Source: Neurospora tetrasperma FGSC 2508
Lineage: Eukaryota; Ascomycota; Sordariomycetes; Sordariales; Sordariaceae
Length of the DNA stretch: 64,000 nt
Reading direction: 5' to 3'
Assembly: GCF_000213175.1 (NCBI RefSeq)
Contig: NW_009799100.1
Span: 3,057,433-3,121,432, forward strand
The position numbers and the translations under genes were made by a program. Of this stretch, positions 46,831 to 61,193 are shown one piece after another (position 1 is the first letter of the stretch; the number at the start of each line of letters is the position of its first letter). Under the pieces are notes generated by a model that made no database searches, had not been told where the DNA came from, and worked only from the letters and a program-made list of their open reading frames with translations.

Positions 46831-47045
46831 AAGACAGGTGCAGCTACCAGCTGGTCTTTGGGAATTAAAGGAGGAAGCAGTACATGGCCCCTAAAAAGGA
46901 ATGGCGAGTGGATCATGACCATAAGGAGCGCGATCGCGTATTAGGTGAAATAAGACTCCGACGTTAGGCTTTGTGGAAGCTGTACTACTAATTAATACTC
47001 TTTTCTGTCAAGAAGCGAAGCAAGCGCATCATACAATTCCACTAC

Positions 47046-48424
<1,379 letters not shown>

Positions 48425-49971
48425 GGTTGCGTTCCAGGAGGCTTCGAGGAAATAATTATGTGGGAATTAGCAAAGAAGGCATGTGATCAAACAAAAGGCC
48501 GTCGGTTGAAAAATTAATGTTCTTATAAGTGAGGTGTTCAAGGATGTAGATTGGTGGTTGGTGTTTTCCACTTTTGTAGTGTCATATGCTCGGGGATAGC
48601 ATCCCCGAGGCAACCTGGTCACACTTACCGGATTGTTTTTATGGGTACAAAGGCCGGGTAGCAGACAAGATGAAAATGATCCGATCTGTTCGGTGTTCTT
48701 CGGCCTTATTGCCTAGAAGCACCCTACAGATCAACGGACCGTTTATTTAGAGGAATGAAGTCGCTTGCCTGATAGTGATACACTGGCTCAGACTGGTGTG
48801 CAACCTTTGATGAGCATTCGAACTCGCTTCTTTCCCGAGTTTTCTGAGGCGCAAAAGGCACTGGCATTATCAGACAGCAGCCTGCATCAGGATGAAATTC
48901 ATATTCCATGCGTACCTAGGTACCTACTTCAGCTACTGCACTGTTATGGAAGTGTGGAGGGCTACCTCTAAGCTGCTTCAGCCTCCAGTTTGCCCGGAGA
49001 AACAGGGTGAGCGACTGGACGTCAATTGGGATTCACCGTATCGTGTATACCCACGCACTGAAATACTGCAAGATCTGATGCTCTTCAGAGGATAAGCATA
49101 CAAGGGGAGCTGAGTTAGTTACAATACGGGTGAAAACATGGCAAAATTTATAGGAACAAAAACATCACCACCATGATCCCCAATTCGCAAGCAAATGTCC
49201 CCTCGTTGGTCGTTACCCCTCACCATTATTTACCAATGGAAGCAACCCCGCGTCTAAACAAGTTCTTGTGGGGCTCCTCCGCACCAGGGGCATGATGTTA
49301 GTGGAGCGGCTGCACTCGCTCCATGCTTCGCTGTGCGCCAACTTGACAAGGGACTTCGATCCATCAGTCAGGCACACTACGTACCACCTTGTATGGGTGT
49401 AGCAGATCTGACAGACGGCGAGCTTGAAAGTTGACTGACCGTTCTGCCAGAATTTGTTGCAGGATATACCTTGGTACTCTGCCGCCCGATCTCTGATGGG
49501 TGATATCCTTTGTTCGTCAAGCTCACCGTTCCTTTGTCTACAGTACATGGTACGTAAGAAAGTAGCTACGGGTTAGGGTTGTGCCGTAGAAGCGGCAACT
49601 CGGGACAACGTCGGAGCCAGAATGACGTGGAAGTGGGCTTCCAGCTGGAGCCACCTGTCCGCTCATTGAGATGTTGCATTATGGAAATGCAGCCCCTGGC
49701 CCTGCTCGTTCCAGGCGCGTCACCCCCTCGTACAACCGCAACATCGTCGCCATCAAGGTCGTCGACATAAGTCCATCGACAACTCGCCATCAGCCACCTG
49801 GTTCATCAATATACGGCATTACAGAAGCCTCGCGAACCTCTGCGCTTTCTGTCAATGCCATCTATGGGGCTTTCAGCGGTGGATTTTGGCCTACATTAAC
49901 CCCCTTTCTGACTTCTCACGCCCGGCGCATTATCGGATTATCCTAACCCCCGTCCCTCGGGGACATCCACC
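48425..49971. other. intergenic region
   Basis: Holds the promoters of gal7 (-) and ADA2 (+). No gene is supported; short ORFs alternate between strands and lack motifs. Confidence 0.5.
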
Positions 49972-51758
49972 ATGGGCGTCATCCGTAAGAAGATCGCTGC
50001 ACGAGGTGGCGAGGGCGGTGTCAAGTATGTATGCGACGTCTGCTCAGCAGACATAACGTCTACGGTAGGTTTGTGTTTTCATATAGTTAACAAGCCTCAA
50101 CCGTTGTTCTCGTGCTTGGACGTTCATATCTCCCTTCCGATGCGGCCGCTACCGCTGCCCCAGACCTCGCGTCGCGCGAATCACGAGACGTTGTGGGGTT
50201 GGGGAACCTCTTTGGACTCCAGCCCTCTGGCTCCCAACAACAACAACAACAACAAGCCAGCTAATCTTTCCACTTCGCACAGGTCCGAATTAGGTGTGCA
50301 CACAGCGCTTGCAATGAATATGATCTCTGTGTCCAATGCTTTGCGCAAGGAGCGTCCAGCAATGCGCATCAGCCGCAAACCCATCCCTATCGAGTAATCG
50401 AACAGAACTCGTTTCCGATCTTCGACCGAGAATGGGGCGCGGACGAGGAGCTCCTTCTTCTGGAGGGCGCGCAGATCTACGGTTTGGGTTCGTGGGCCGA
50501 CATTGCGGACCACATCGGCGGCTACCGAAGTAAGGATGAGGTACGCGACCACTATCTCCAGGTCTACGTCGACTCGCCCAACTTTCCCCTCCCGAAACGA
50601 TGCAGTCCCCATGACATGGAACTGGCAAACGAGATCTCTAGAGAAGAATTTCAGGCGCGCAAGAAGCGACGCATCGAGGAAAGGAGGGAAGCCGCTAAGA
50701 ACGCCCCAACCCTCCAAGCGAAGACGAAGCCGACAGCCAGTGTTCCATCGTGCCACGAGATTCAAGGATATATGCCAGGACGCTTGGAGTTTGAGACCGA
50801 GTTCTGCAACGAAGCGGAAGAGGCTGTCCAGCTCATGCAGTTCGACCCAGGAGATGGAATTAACCCACGCACAGGCGAGCTGGAACCGGAGATGGAGCTC
50901 AAACTCACCGTCATGGAGATCTACAACTGCCGGCTGACGCAACGAGTCGAGAGGAAGAAGGTTATTTTCGAGCACAACCTGCTCGATTACAGGGAAAACA
51001 CAAAGTCAGAAAAGAAGAGGTCGAAGGAGGAACGCGATCTTCTGAACAAGGCGAAACCCTTTGCGCGGATGATGAATCGCGTCGACTTTGAACAATTCTG
51101 TCAAGGGTTGATTGACGAGCTCAACCTGCGGCAGGCAATTGCACAACTACAGGAATGGCGTAGTCTCCGGATTGGTGATCTACGAAGCGGCGAGAAGTAT
51201 GAGCAGGAGAAGCAGGCACGAATTCAGAAATCAATACCGCTGGGTTCCATGGACCGCGAACGACTGGCGAGTGCTCAGCGCAGCAAACAACCGCCACCAC
51301 CAGATCCGCCAAGTGGCGCGGCTCTGCTGGTTCAACCTGAGCTGCCGGCGCGTATGCAGTCACCTCATGTCATCGCCGAGGCCGAGAAACTCTGCAGCAT
51401 GAAAGTGGAACCCGGGCAAGTCAACAGTGAAAGTGTAATCGTTGCCAATGGCGACACTACGCCGTCAAAACACAAGTCCTTACCACAACCTGTTCCCGGG
51501 ATACAACCTCTTTTACTCTCTCAGGACAATGCTCCCGACCTTCACCTCCTTACGCCGGAAGAGGTCAAGCTGTGCGAGGTGCTCAGGATTCAGCCTAAGC
51601 CTTACCTGATGATCAAAGAGCAGATCCTCAAGGAAGCCGTCAAGGGCAACGGGAGTTTGAAAAGGAAACAGGCTAAGGACATTTGCAGAGTCGATCAGCA
51701 GAAGGGAGGGAGGATTTTTGATTTTATGGTGAATGCGGGTTGGGTGGTCAAGGCTTAG
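49972..51758 (+). CDS. ada2: SAGA/ADA transcriptional adaptor ADA2, 522 aa
   Basis: Exons 49972-50064 and 50283-51758 around a 218-nt intron (GTAGGT...CGCACAG) that contains a (CAA) repeat at about 50,235-50,256. A ZZ zinc finger spans the junction, with CDVCSADI followed by [18 protein letters not shown] (about residues 21-52). A SANT domain comes next ([20 protein letters not shown] and [22 protein letters not shown], about 79-125), then a helical middle with an [11 protein letters not shown] basic patch, and a C-terminal SWIRM domain ([21 protein letters not shown] to [10 protein letters not shown]). Ada2 binds the Gcn5 acetyltransferase and potentiates nucleosome acetylation. The ATG context is CACCATGG. 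Confidence 0.95.
50234..50256. repeat. (CAA)n microsatellite inside the ADA2 intron
   Basis: Six to seven CAA units located about 30-50 nt before the acceptor site. Confidence 0.85.
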
Positions 51759-53065
51759 AGGACCTGACCAGTCTCGAGCACTACTGGGAGCAAGGGTTGG
51801 ACGGGTGGGTGCTTTTGATTTCTACGTGATGAGCGTTGGAGCCGGGCGAACGAATTTTACTTCAATAAGACAACGGCGTTTGGGACGGGAACGAATGACG
51901 AGTGCCAAAAGGGATACCCTCATACACACGCTGGTCGGAGAGGGCGTTTCCTTGTAAAGCTCTTTGGAAAGACCGAGTCGGCATACATCCATATCATATT
52001 CACATTTGTACATAGTATGTCTTTGGTTTACCATAATACCATTTAACTCTTTTGCTGGAGCGGGACTACATTCTAGATTACTGATCTAATTTTCTCTTTC
52101 CTTCTACACCGACGCCTGCCTGTCTTGCTCCTCCGGCTATAGTGGAGGAAGTGGCGCGTCATGTTTTGCCGCACAATATAATACCATCTCTTGCTACGAC
52201 TCCCATGGCGAAGCCCATATGTCCTTGACTATGTCATCAGGGCGCCTCCTCAATACATTTCCCGGCCACATGCGCCGCACATCAGGTCGCGACGTTCAAA
52301 ATGGCCTGGTTACTGATTACTATCTCTCAAAACTGTGTATCGACCAAAACACCGTCAAACAGCCTTGTTCAGTGTTCTTCAATGCGAGGCCTCCGGTCGA
52401 CCATTGTCTGGGATCCGGGCCATGGGTTGGTTACACAGCTTTTGCTGATGTGCTGTCTGTGCATCGAGCGAGAATCTTACATCCGAACAGTCAAATCGCC
52501 ATACCGAACACGCACATCGCATCGGGTCGCAAGAAGGGAGTCGCTAAGCGCCTAACATCGATTTGTTGGGGGGCAAAAAAAGATGAAAACCGAAAGACAT
52601 TTAACCGTAACAATACATGCGCCATTGTTGGACGGATGGGTAGTAAGCGGTTACCTACGTATGTTGAGGTTGTTGGTTCTTTCTCATATACTAACAATTC
52701 AAGGAAGACTTATGGAACGTCAATAGAAATAAGTCAGATGTGAAGAAAGATATCTGGATACTCACCTGCATCGAGGAAGAAAGACGATCTTTTTAGTTGG
52801 CGCGCATGACGAAACAAGGTCATGGATCTTGATGGAAAGGCCGTCTTTTCAGGTCTCAAGTATCCTTAGCATCATTTCTGTTCCTGATACCGCTCGCTGT
52901 TCCAGAAAATGTTCCGGGCTTTTCTTGAAACGTTTTTGGGTCCGGGAGCCGGGTTAGATCGGTCTGCCCTATGAAAATCGCTTCTTTTTTCCACACGGGA
53001 TCTTGGCCCAGGGGAAATGAGACTAAGATGAACGTGTGTACATACATAGTGTACGTATGTATGTA
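51759..53065. other. intergenic region at the edge of the RIP island
   Basis: Normal base composition. A 174-codon ORF (52,219-52,743) has an ATG but no recognised domain and unusual composition for a host gene; I do not call it. The region ends at the T-rich stem-loop block near 53,066. Confidence 0.45.
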
Positions 53066-53068
53066 TTA

Positions 53069-53290
53069 GGGCGTGTTCCATTCGTCGTTTTTTAGCGTTT
53101 TCACCGGGTGAAAAGACCCGGTGAAAATCGTGTTCCCCGAGTGGCATGGACAACTTTGTACCTTTTTACCGGATTATACCGTCCGTGTACGTTTTTGTAA
53201 CTTAGTAAAAAGAAAATCCCTGCTTTTTGATATTCTAGCCAATTAGAGTGTAAAACTATTTTTTTACCGGGTGAATAGAAAAATCAGTAT
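53069..53290. mobile_element. possible terminal fragment of a DNA transposon or MITE
   Basis: TTA followed by GGGCGTGTTCC (53066-53079) resembles a PIF/Harbinger-type end with its TTA target site. Behind it lie copies of an ACCGGGTGAAAA-like motif: a perfect 12-bp inverted pair (arms 53098-53109 and 53116-53127, 6-nt spacer) and further copies near 53,165 and 53,261. No second end was found, so the family is uncertain. Confidence 0.35.
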
Positions 53291-53879
53291 TTTGCAAGTC
53301 GTAACTGGGTAGATTTTTGCAAATTTTAGTGCCTAAACTTGCTACCCCTAATATATAGTATAATTTCAATACTATATATACTATAAATACTGTATATTAC
53401 CCCCCTTAACACCCCCTAGATATAGTGTATATTTACTAGAATTGCCGCAATTATAGTACGCAAGTATAAAGTGTGTATATATATTATTTTATTTCTAACT
53501 ATTATTATAGTAATATAGTCGGGTTCCTAGCTCGTTATAAACCTTAATCCCTTAAAGGGAATTTTTATTATTAAAGACCTTTTATTTAGGTATTAGGGTC
53601 GATTGCAATTATTTATCCATATACGAATAAATATAGTATTTACTTTAATTATATAATTTTAATATAATATTAAACTATACGGGGGGAGGAGGTTGTAGGT
53701 AGACGAGAAGGTTATAATCTTATTAATAATATTATAGGGTACTATTTATTAATTCTTAGGATAGGTTGTTAGGTAAAGTACTACTACTATATATAAATTA
53801 GTTTTAAAGTCCTATTAAAGTTTAGTAATTTATATTTACTTCGATTCTCTATATAAATAAGGCCTTTTATTAAGTATTG

Positions 53880-54213
53880 TTATAGGGCTGGCGCCCAAGG
53901 GTGTTTACCTGGCTAGCACCCGTATAAATTAGGTATGCCTTCTAATTAGGTATATTGGCTAATCGGCTATCGGCAGCCGTCTTAGCGCTAAATGTACTAC
54001 GTACTATTGGGTATATCCCTCAGGGCGCCGCACGGGCTATATTTCTAGCCTTAATATTCTTAGTATTTCTAGTACCTTTAATACCCACCGTATTTCATAT
54101 ATTTAGCTAGAAGCTTTGTACTAGTAGGGTATAGACTTCCCTCTTCCTTTTTATTAGTTATTTCAAGCTCTTTTTAAAGCCTACTTACGTATATACTTTA
54201 TAGATCCCTTATA
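53880..54213 (+). repeat. LTR copy 1 (334 bp)
   Basis: Begins TTATAGGGCTGGCGCC and ends near TAGATCCCTTATA. Same length as copies 2 and 3. Confidence 0.75.
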
Positions 54214-55870
54214 TTATAACCGACCCTCTTCTTAATTACCCTCTAACTCCCTTAAGTAGTTTCTAGTATATTCACCGCCGTCCTAATTATTAGAACCTTC
54301 TAATTGCTTAAAGAGTTCTCTAACTATTAACTTTTTTTTTTTACTTTACCGTACTATATTATAGCTTCGATTCTTTAGGCTTAGAACGCTAGCGAGTGCT
54401 AATAATAATTTATTACTACTATTTAAATTCTTATTAATAAGTTAGTTATATTAAAAGCTTTTATTAGGAGTTCTAGTACTACCAAAGGCTCCAGCTAACT
54501 GAAATCCGTTCTATTGTATTTTAATAAATTTATAGGCGATAAAAAGAAATTTAATATATAGATTTATACGGCCGAGGCTAAATTTTATATTAATAGCCGT
54601 ACTATTAGTAATTTAGAGGCCTAATTCTACTACTTCTATTCTAGCCTTTTACCGGCCGTCCGTCGGACTTTATTCGCCTTCGCCTAATCTTCTCTAACCA
54701 ACCGGACTCTAGAAAAACTATTTAAAAAACTTTAGTTTAATTACAGCGAAGTTAATTAGGATAAAAAAGCGGGCCTCGAACTCTTTTCTTTATAGTAGAA
54801 GTTCTAGGAATTTATTTCCTACTTTCTTATTCGTTTTAAGGAAGTCCTTTATACAATTAAAGTTAATATATAGTTAGATTAAATTATTATTAATTCGTTA
54901 ATATCCTCTTAAATAATAAATAGTTTAAGTACTTCTATAAATAATTAAAAATTCTAAATAATTACCCGGAGATTTATAACTTCCTTTAGTATTTAGATAG
55001 TAATAATCTTCTTAAGGGGAGTAGTACAAAGTACTTTAAGAGTTTAAATTTTAGTACCGCTATTTATATTAATAAAGAGAAATCGATAGATATTACTACT
55101 ACCCGGATTAGGGGTTTTAGCGGCCCGTTGGATACTTAATAGAAGAGGTAGAAGAAGAAGGGTACTTATATAATTTATAGTTCACTTTCCTATTAGATTA
55201 AGGATTATAAGTAGAAGGTTTAAATTTAGTACGTCCGGGTTGCTTTAGAGTTAGTTAGGAGTTCAAAGGAAGATAATAAAATTAATAATAATAATAATAA
55301 GTATTAAAGTATAAATATTAATTTAATAAAATCCGAAAGGCGCTAAGGCTTCTAATAAGAATTATATATTATCGGGCTTTGGAAATTCCCGGCCTAAAAA
55401 GGCCGTACGTACTTTATTTATACGTTAAATAGTAGCGAATTTTATTAAAAATATATATATTAAATATTATTATAGGATAATAATAATTATAATATATAGG
55501 TAAAAGTAGGGCGATAGTCTTTATAATTAGATGGAATTGAGTATAATAGGGCTAGGGCTTTCGGGGTCCTAGGAGGTTTAGAAATACCCGAAGTACCCAG
55601 CCCGGTATAGTAGTTATTATATAATTTAGAGGTATAATTAATATTAGTATATATATAAATAATAGGTATTAAAGTAATTAATAGAACTTTCCTAGGGAAA
55701 TATACTTTATTCTATTATTAATTATTTATTTAATTATTTTCTATTATAAAAACCTAGGTAGTAAGGAGTTGGGAGTATTCGGGAGTACGCTAGGGGTATT
55801 AGAGCGCTTAGATTCTTTTTTGTATATAGTATTTTGAACTATTTTTTAGAGGGAGAGGTAGGAAGTAATA

Positions 55871-56204
55871 TTACAAGGTTAGCGCCTAGGGGTATTTACT
55901 TAGCTAATACTTATATAAGTTAAGTATACTTTCTAATTGGGTATATTAACTAATTAGCTATCGGTAGCTGTCTTAGTACTAAATATACTACGTACTATTA
56001 AATATATCCCTCAGGGCGTTGTATAAGCTATATTTTTAGCCTTAGTATTCTTAGTATTTTTAATACCTTTAATACTTACTATATTTCATATATTTAGCTA
56101 GAAGCTCTATATTAGTAGAGTATAAACTTCCCTCTTCCTCTTTGTTAGTTATTTTAAACTCTTTTTAAGGCCTACTTACGTATATACCTTATAGATCTCT
56201 TATA
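55871..56204 (+). repeat. LTR copy 2 (334 bp)
   Basis: Direct repeat of copy 1 and the 3' LTR of the short element. Sequence beyond 56,204 no longer matches the interior. Confidence 0.75.
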
Positions 56205-56520
56205 AGTACTAAAGGCTTATATTAAATTTACTTAATCGAAGATTAGACTCCCTCTTTTATATACCCTAGTAAAGGTTGAAACGAGCCTAAAGTTATATTC
56301 CTACTTTAATAGAGTATTAAGTGCTCTTAATAATTTTTATTTCTTTATAAAGGTAAGTAATAATAAATAACCTATTTAACGAACCTATAAGAGTAGATTT
56401 TTAATAAATATTATACTTATATATAATTTTAATAGCTATATTATATTTACTCTACTAGGATATAAGGGTTCTATATATAATAATTAAATCTTTAGTACTT
56501 CGCTAGCGTACAACTTCTTA

Positions 56521-58212
56521 TTATAGGGCTGGCGCCTAAGAGTATTTACCTAACTAATACCCGTATAAGCTAAGTATACCTTCTAGTTGGGTATACTAGC
56601 TAGTCGGTTGTCGGTAGCCGTTATAGTACTAAATATATTGCATATTATTAGATATATCCCTCGGGACACCGTACGAACTATATTTCTAGCTTTAGTATTC
56701 TTAGTATTTCTAGTACCTTCGATACTTATTATATTTTATATATTTAGTTGGAAGTTCTATACTAATAGGGTATAAACTTCCTTCTTTTTCTTTATTAATT
56801 ATTTTAAATTCTTTTTAAAGCCTACTTACATATATATTTTATAAATCCCTTATATTATAATTAACCCTCTTCTTAATTACCTTCTAATTCCTTTAAACGG
56901 TTTCTAATATATTCGCCGCCATCCTAATTACCGGAACCTTCTAATTGCCTAAAGAATTTTCTAATTATTAATTTTCTTTTTTTTACTTTATTATACTACG
57001 CTATAGCTTCAATTCCTTAGGTTTAGAACGTTAGTAAACGCTAATAATAATTTACTACTACTATTTAAATTCTTATTAATAAGCTAATTATACTAAAGGC
57101 TTCTACCGGGAGTTTTAGTACTATTAAAGGCTCCGGCTAGCCGAAATCCGTTTTACTATATTTTAATAAATTTACGGGCAATAAAAAGGAATTTAATATA
57201 TAAATTTATATAACTAAGACTAAACTTTATATTAATAGTTATATTATTAATAATTCAGAGGCCCAATTCTACTACTTCCATTTTAATTTTTTATTAGTTA
57301 TCCGTTAGACCCTATTCGCTTTTATTTAGTTTTCTCTAGCTAATTAAACTCTAGAAAAACTATTTAAAAAATTTTAATTTAATTATAGTAAAGTTAATTA
57401 AAATAAGAAAGCGGGCTTCGAATTCTTTTTCTTATAGTAGAAGTCCTAGGAATTTATTTCCTATTTTCTTATTTGTTTTAAAGAGGTTTTCTATAGAATT
57501 AAAGTTAATATATAACTAAATTAGGCTATTATTAATTTATTAATATTTTCTTTAAATAATAAGTAGTTTAACCACTTTTATAAATAATTAAAAGTTCTAG
57601 ATAGCTACTTAGAGTTTTGTAGCTTTCTGTAGCATTTAGATAATAACAACTTTTTTAGGGGGAATAGTATAGGGTACTTTAGGGATTCGAATTCTAATAT
57701 TACTATTTATATTAATAAGGAAGAACTAATAAATATTACTACTACCCGGATTAAGGGTTTTAACGGCTCGTTAAATATTTAATAAAAGAGGTAGAAGATA
57801 AAAAGTATTTATATAATTTACAGTTTACCTTCCTATTAGGTTAAGGATTATAAATAAAAGGTCTAAATTTAATACGTCCAAGTTGCTTTAAAATTAGTTA
57901 AGGGCTTAGAGGAAGATAATAAAATTAATAATAATAGTAATAAGTATTAAAGTATAAATATTAGTTTAGTAAGATCCGAAGGGCATTAAGGCTTCTAATA
58001 AGAGTTATATACTATTAGGCTTTAGAAACTCCCGGCCCAGGAAGGCTGTACGTACCCTATTTATACGTTAGGTAGTAGCGAATTTTATTAAAAGTATATA
58101 TATTAAATATTACTATAGGGTAATAGCGGTTATAATATATAGGTAAAAGTAGGGCGATAGTTTTTATAATTAAATAGAATTAAATATAATAGGGCTAGGG
58201 CTCTCGGGGTCC
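56521..58212 (+). mobile_element. second partial copy of the same LTR element (5' LTR plus gag-like part)
   Basis: LTR copy 3 (56521-56854, 334 bp) is followed by a 1.36-kb interior that tracks 54214-55569 almost base for base. Similarity stops at 58,212, where the opposite-strand Ty3/gypsy element begins. It therefore looks cut by that insertion, with the rest either deleted or beyond the window. Broken fossil. Confidence 0.65.
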
Positions 58213-60734
58213 CTATTACGGGCTAAGGCGATATTAAACGTATAGAGTAGAATATAATTTATATAATTGTATAAGGAAGAAGGGAAATTATAGAATCTGT
58301 ACGTAGTGGCTTATCCTATATAGGCGAGGGTAAGCCGCATCCTTAGTATATATAACCGGAGCCTCCGGGAGCGTATAACTAATTAAGGGGCCCGTATTAA
58401 TTTAGTAACTACTATAGTAATAGTAAAATTAAATAGATTAATTAATTAGAAAGCGTATATTAACTGGCAATTATAGTTATAATAATACTACAATTAAATA
58501 ATAGTTATAGGCTAGCCCTATAATATTACCCCGGGTTTAAAATACCTTCGGGTACTAAAATATATAGAAGAAAATTTACTAATCCTCCTCCCCTAGGGAT
58601 TCGAAGCCCTCTATTACTATACTTATAACCTTTTTAAAGGTATTTACGGCCGGTATTATATATCGGAGCGACCGTTTTATAGTTAGAATTATCGTTAATA
58701 ACCCCAGCTTAGTACGGTTATAAACCTTATTTAAAGCCCGGGTAGTACGCTCGCACCTTCTTTCTATAGTAGTTTATTATAAAGGGACGGGAGATTCCGG
58801 GTTATTATTATAAAATTCGTAGAGAATATTAATATAATATTTTATATTATCAATTAATTTTTAAATTAGTATGTATAGTTTACCCTAAATAATATAGTAT
58901 TCCTATTTACCATTCTTGAAACGGTAGGCGTTAATTCCCTCAAAGGATTATTTAATTACGTTCTTAATATTATTAATATATTTTATTACCCTACTTTAAT
59001 TAATTTAAATATCCTACGTACTATCCTATTCTAGTATACCTACCTTTATCTACGGTTTTACTATACTAATATAAAAAGTACGGCCGCATTTTATATTTAG
59101 TAGTAAATTAAATATAATATAATAATTATTAATTATAATTACTTTGAAAGGCCCTTCCTATAAGGGTAATAACTTTGCCTAGGGGCGGCCGGTAGTAAGG
59201 TTCGTAATATTAAGGAGTACTTTATTTCTAAGGCGGTACTATGGTATATTAGAATAATAGGTATTAATACTTTTTTCGTAGCATACCTATATATATTTCG
59301 TTATTACTATAACTCTGTTGAAGACCTACTTAAACCGTTTAGTAATTTCGCCGGCCTTGAAATACTTTGTATATTATAGGTCTAAAAGGCTAAGGGGGTA
59401 AGGTTATATTAGTTCGATATTTATCCAGGGGTAGAAAGTATAATTAGCGAAGAAGGGGGAGACGCCAGTCGAATCCGATTTAGTATTATTATTTATAAAT
59501 TTAGCGAAAGGTAACTAATCGACCTAATCGTCCTAAGCCTAATTTATATAGGTATAAAAGTAGCGTTCTATTTCTATATTAATATATTCCGTCTATCTAT
59601 TAATTTATTAATAAAAAACCGAAGAAGGCCTTAATATAATATTTAACCTTATAGAAAGTACTTTTTAAAACTATAATATAAATTAGGAGCCTTTATTTAA
59701 TATAATAGTATTTAGTAATTTATAGAGAGCGAAGACTTTATTTATATAACGTTCAATAAATTTATTAATTATTAGTATTTTCATTAGAATATAATACTAT
59801 ATTTTAATTAATTTATTAATAATAACGGTAATATATTTAAATTCTTAGCCTCCTCTCTTATATAGGGTTATAAATATAATATAGTTTATAGTAATATTCT
59901 TCTATAGTATAAAAAGTATTAGTAGCGGCTTTATTAAAGCCCGTTAGGGAAGAGTAGGAATATTTCGTCTTCGCGTATTGTAAATATACTTTATAATATA
60001 ATTGTACTACTTTATTTATACCTAGCTAATAAAAAGACCTATTTAATATTATATACGTTTTATTTCGTCTTTAGTAATTTACTAACGCGGATTCGTAATA
60101 GCATTAAATAAATTATAATTGAAGGGCGGCGTTAATAGGGTTTAGAATAATTACCGAGCGCTTATACGCCCGTTTATTAATAATATAATACTCTACGAAC
60201 GCTACTTTCCTTATTTTATATTAGATAGCCTTAGGTTATTTATAGCGGCCTAAATTATTAATAGTAGTAATAACGTTTTAATAGAATATAGAATTATAGT
60301 AATTAATTTTAATTAATTTATTAGAGGATATTTCCTCCATACTAAATTCGTAAGAGGTAATATAATTTATAAATATAAATAGGTCGAAGAAGGTTTTATT
60401 TTTAATTAATAACCGGTTATTATTTATATTACTAAATATATCCTCCAACTTACGATTTAATATATCGGGTTGTACCCAAAGAGTACCCGGCCGAAATTTA
60501 ATTGTAAAATTAAATTAGGAGAGGAAATATAACTAGCGTATATACCGGGGCGTAAACTTCTTATTCGTTGTAAAAATCTATAGACCCCGGTAGTCTATTA
60601 GAATTTCAAAACCGTTTTAAACGCTTTAGAATTCTAAAGACTACTCTTCGAATATTTTAATAATAATTAATAGTTTTTTATTATAAATATTATAATTATA
60701 TTTAGCTATAAAGTATTTTTAAGAGAAGTAGGTA

Positions 60735-61193
60735 TTAGGGGACAGTAGAGTGATACGCGGGTGCTAGCTACTATATATATATTAAGGTTCTACGAAGAAA
60801 GAAAGGAGAAAACGCTACCCTCTAAATAAATTAAGTATTAGTATTTAAATAGCCGTACGCTCGGTACCTTATAGCCTAAGGTAGTAAGAGAATACTCTAG
60901 AAGCCTAGGGCGCTATAATACCTAGTCTCTATTATATTAACCTCCGATAATAACCTTTAGCGGACCCGCCTTACAATTATATAGGTCTCCCCTCTTCGAA
61001 TAAAAATAGGTAGTGTAGAGTAGAGTGGGGTAGTTTTGGAGGTTGTAGGTCTAAGAACTAAGACTATATAGTGCCGCGGTCCGAATCGACTAGGGTAGTC
61101 TCAATGCGGGTTGCCGTCTTAGTACTTAAATCTAGCCAGTTAGAGCTAAATACCTTGTCAGGCGCTAGTCCTATAATAGTAGGCTATTAAGTA
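60735..61193 (-). mobile_element. solo LTR nested in the RNase H region
   Basis: About 460 bp that begins, read on the minus strand, with TTATAGGACTAGCGCC, an end related to but distinct from the 334-bp LTR family. RNase H-like sequence is found on both sides of it, so it inserted after the host element. It is less AT-rich (about 61,040-61,160) than its surroundings. Confidence 0.5.

Larger units (their letters stand above)
53880..56204 (+). mobile_element. short LTR retroelement fossil with both LTRs
   Basis: The 5' LTR (53880-54213) and 3' LTR (55871-56204) are each 334 bp and align without gaps over most of their length. The interior (about 1.66 kb) carries gag-like sequence (about 54,500-55,350) and a polypurine tract just before the 3' LTR (about 55,850-55,868). 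No reverse transcriptase region is seen, so it is an internally deleted or non-autonomous derivative. It is broken and heavily mutated. Divergence is dominated by RIP, so age cannot be judged from the LTRs. Confidence 0.7.

Noticed and set aside
52219-52743. 174-codon + strand ORF beside the RIP island
   Set aside because: Has an ATG but no recognised domain, and composition unlike neighbouring genes; kept only as a weak candidate.
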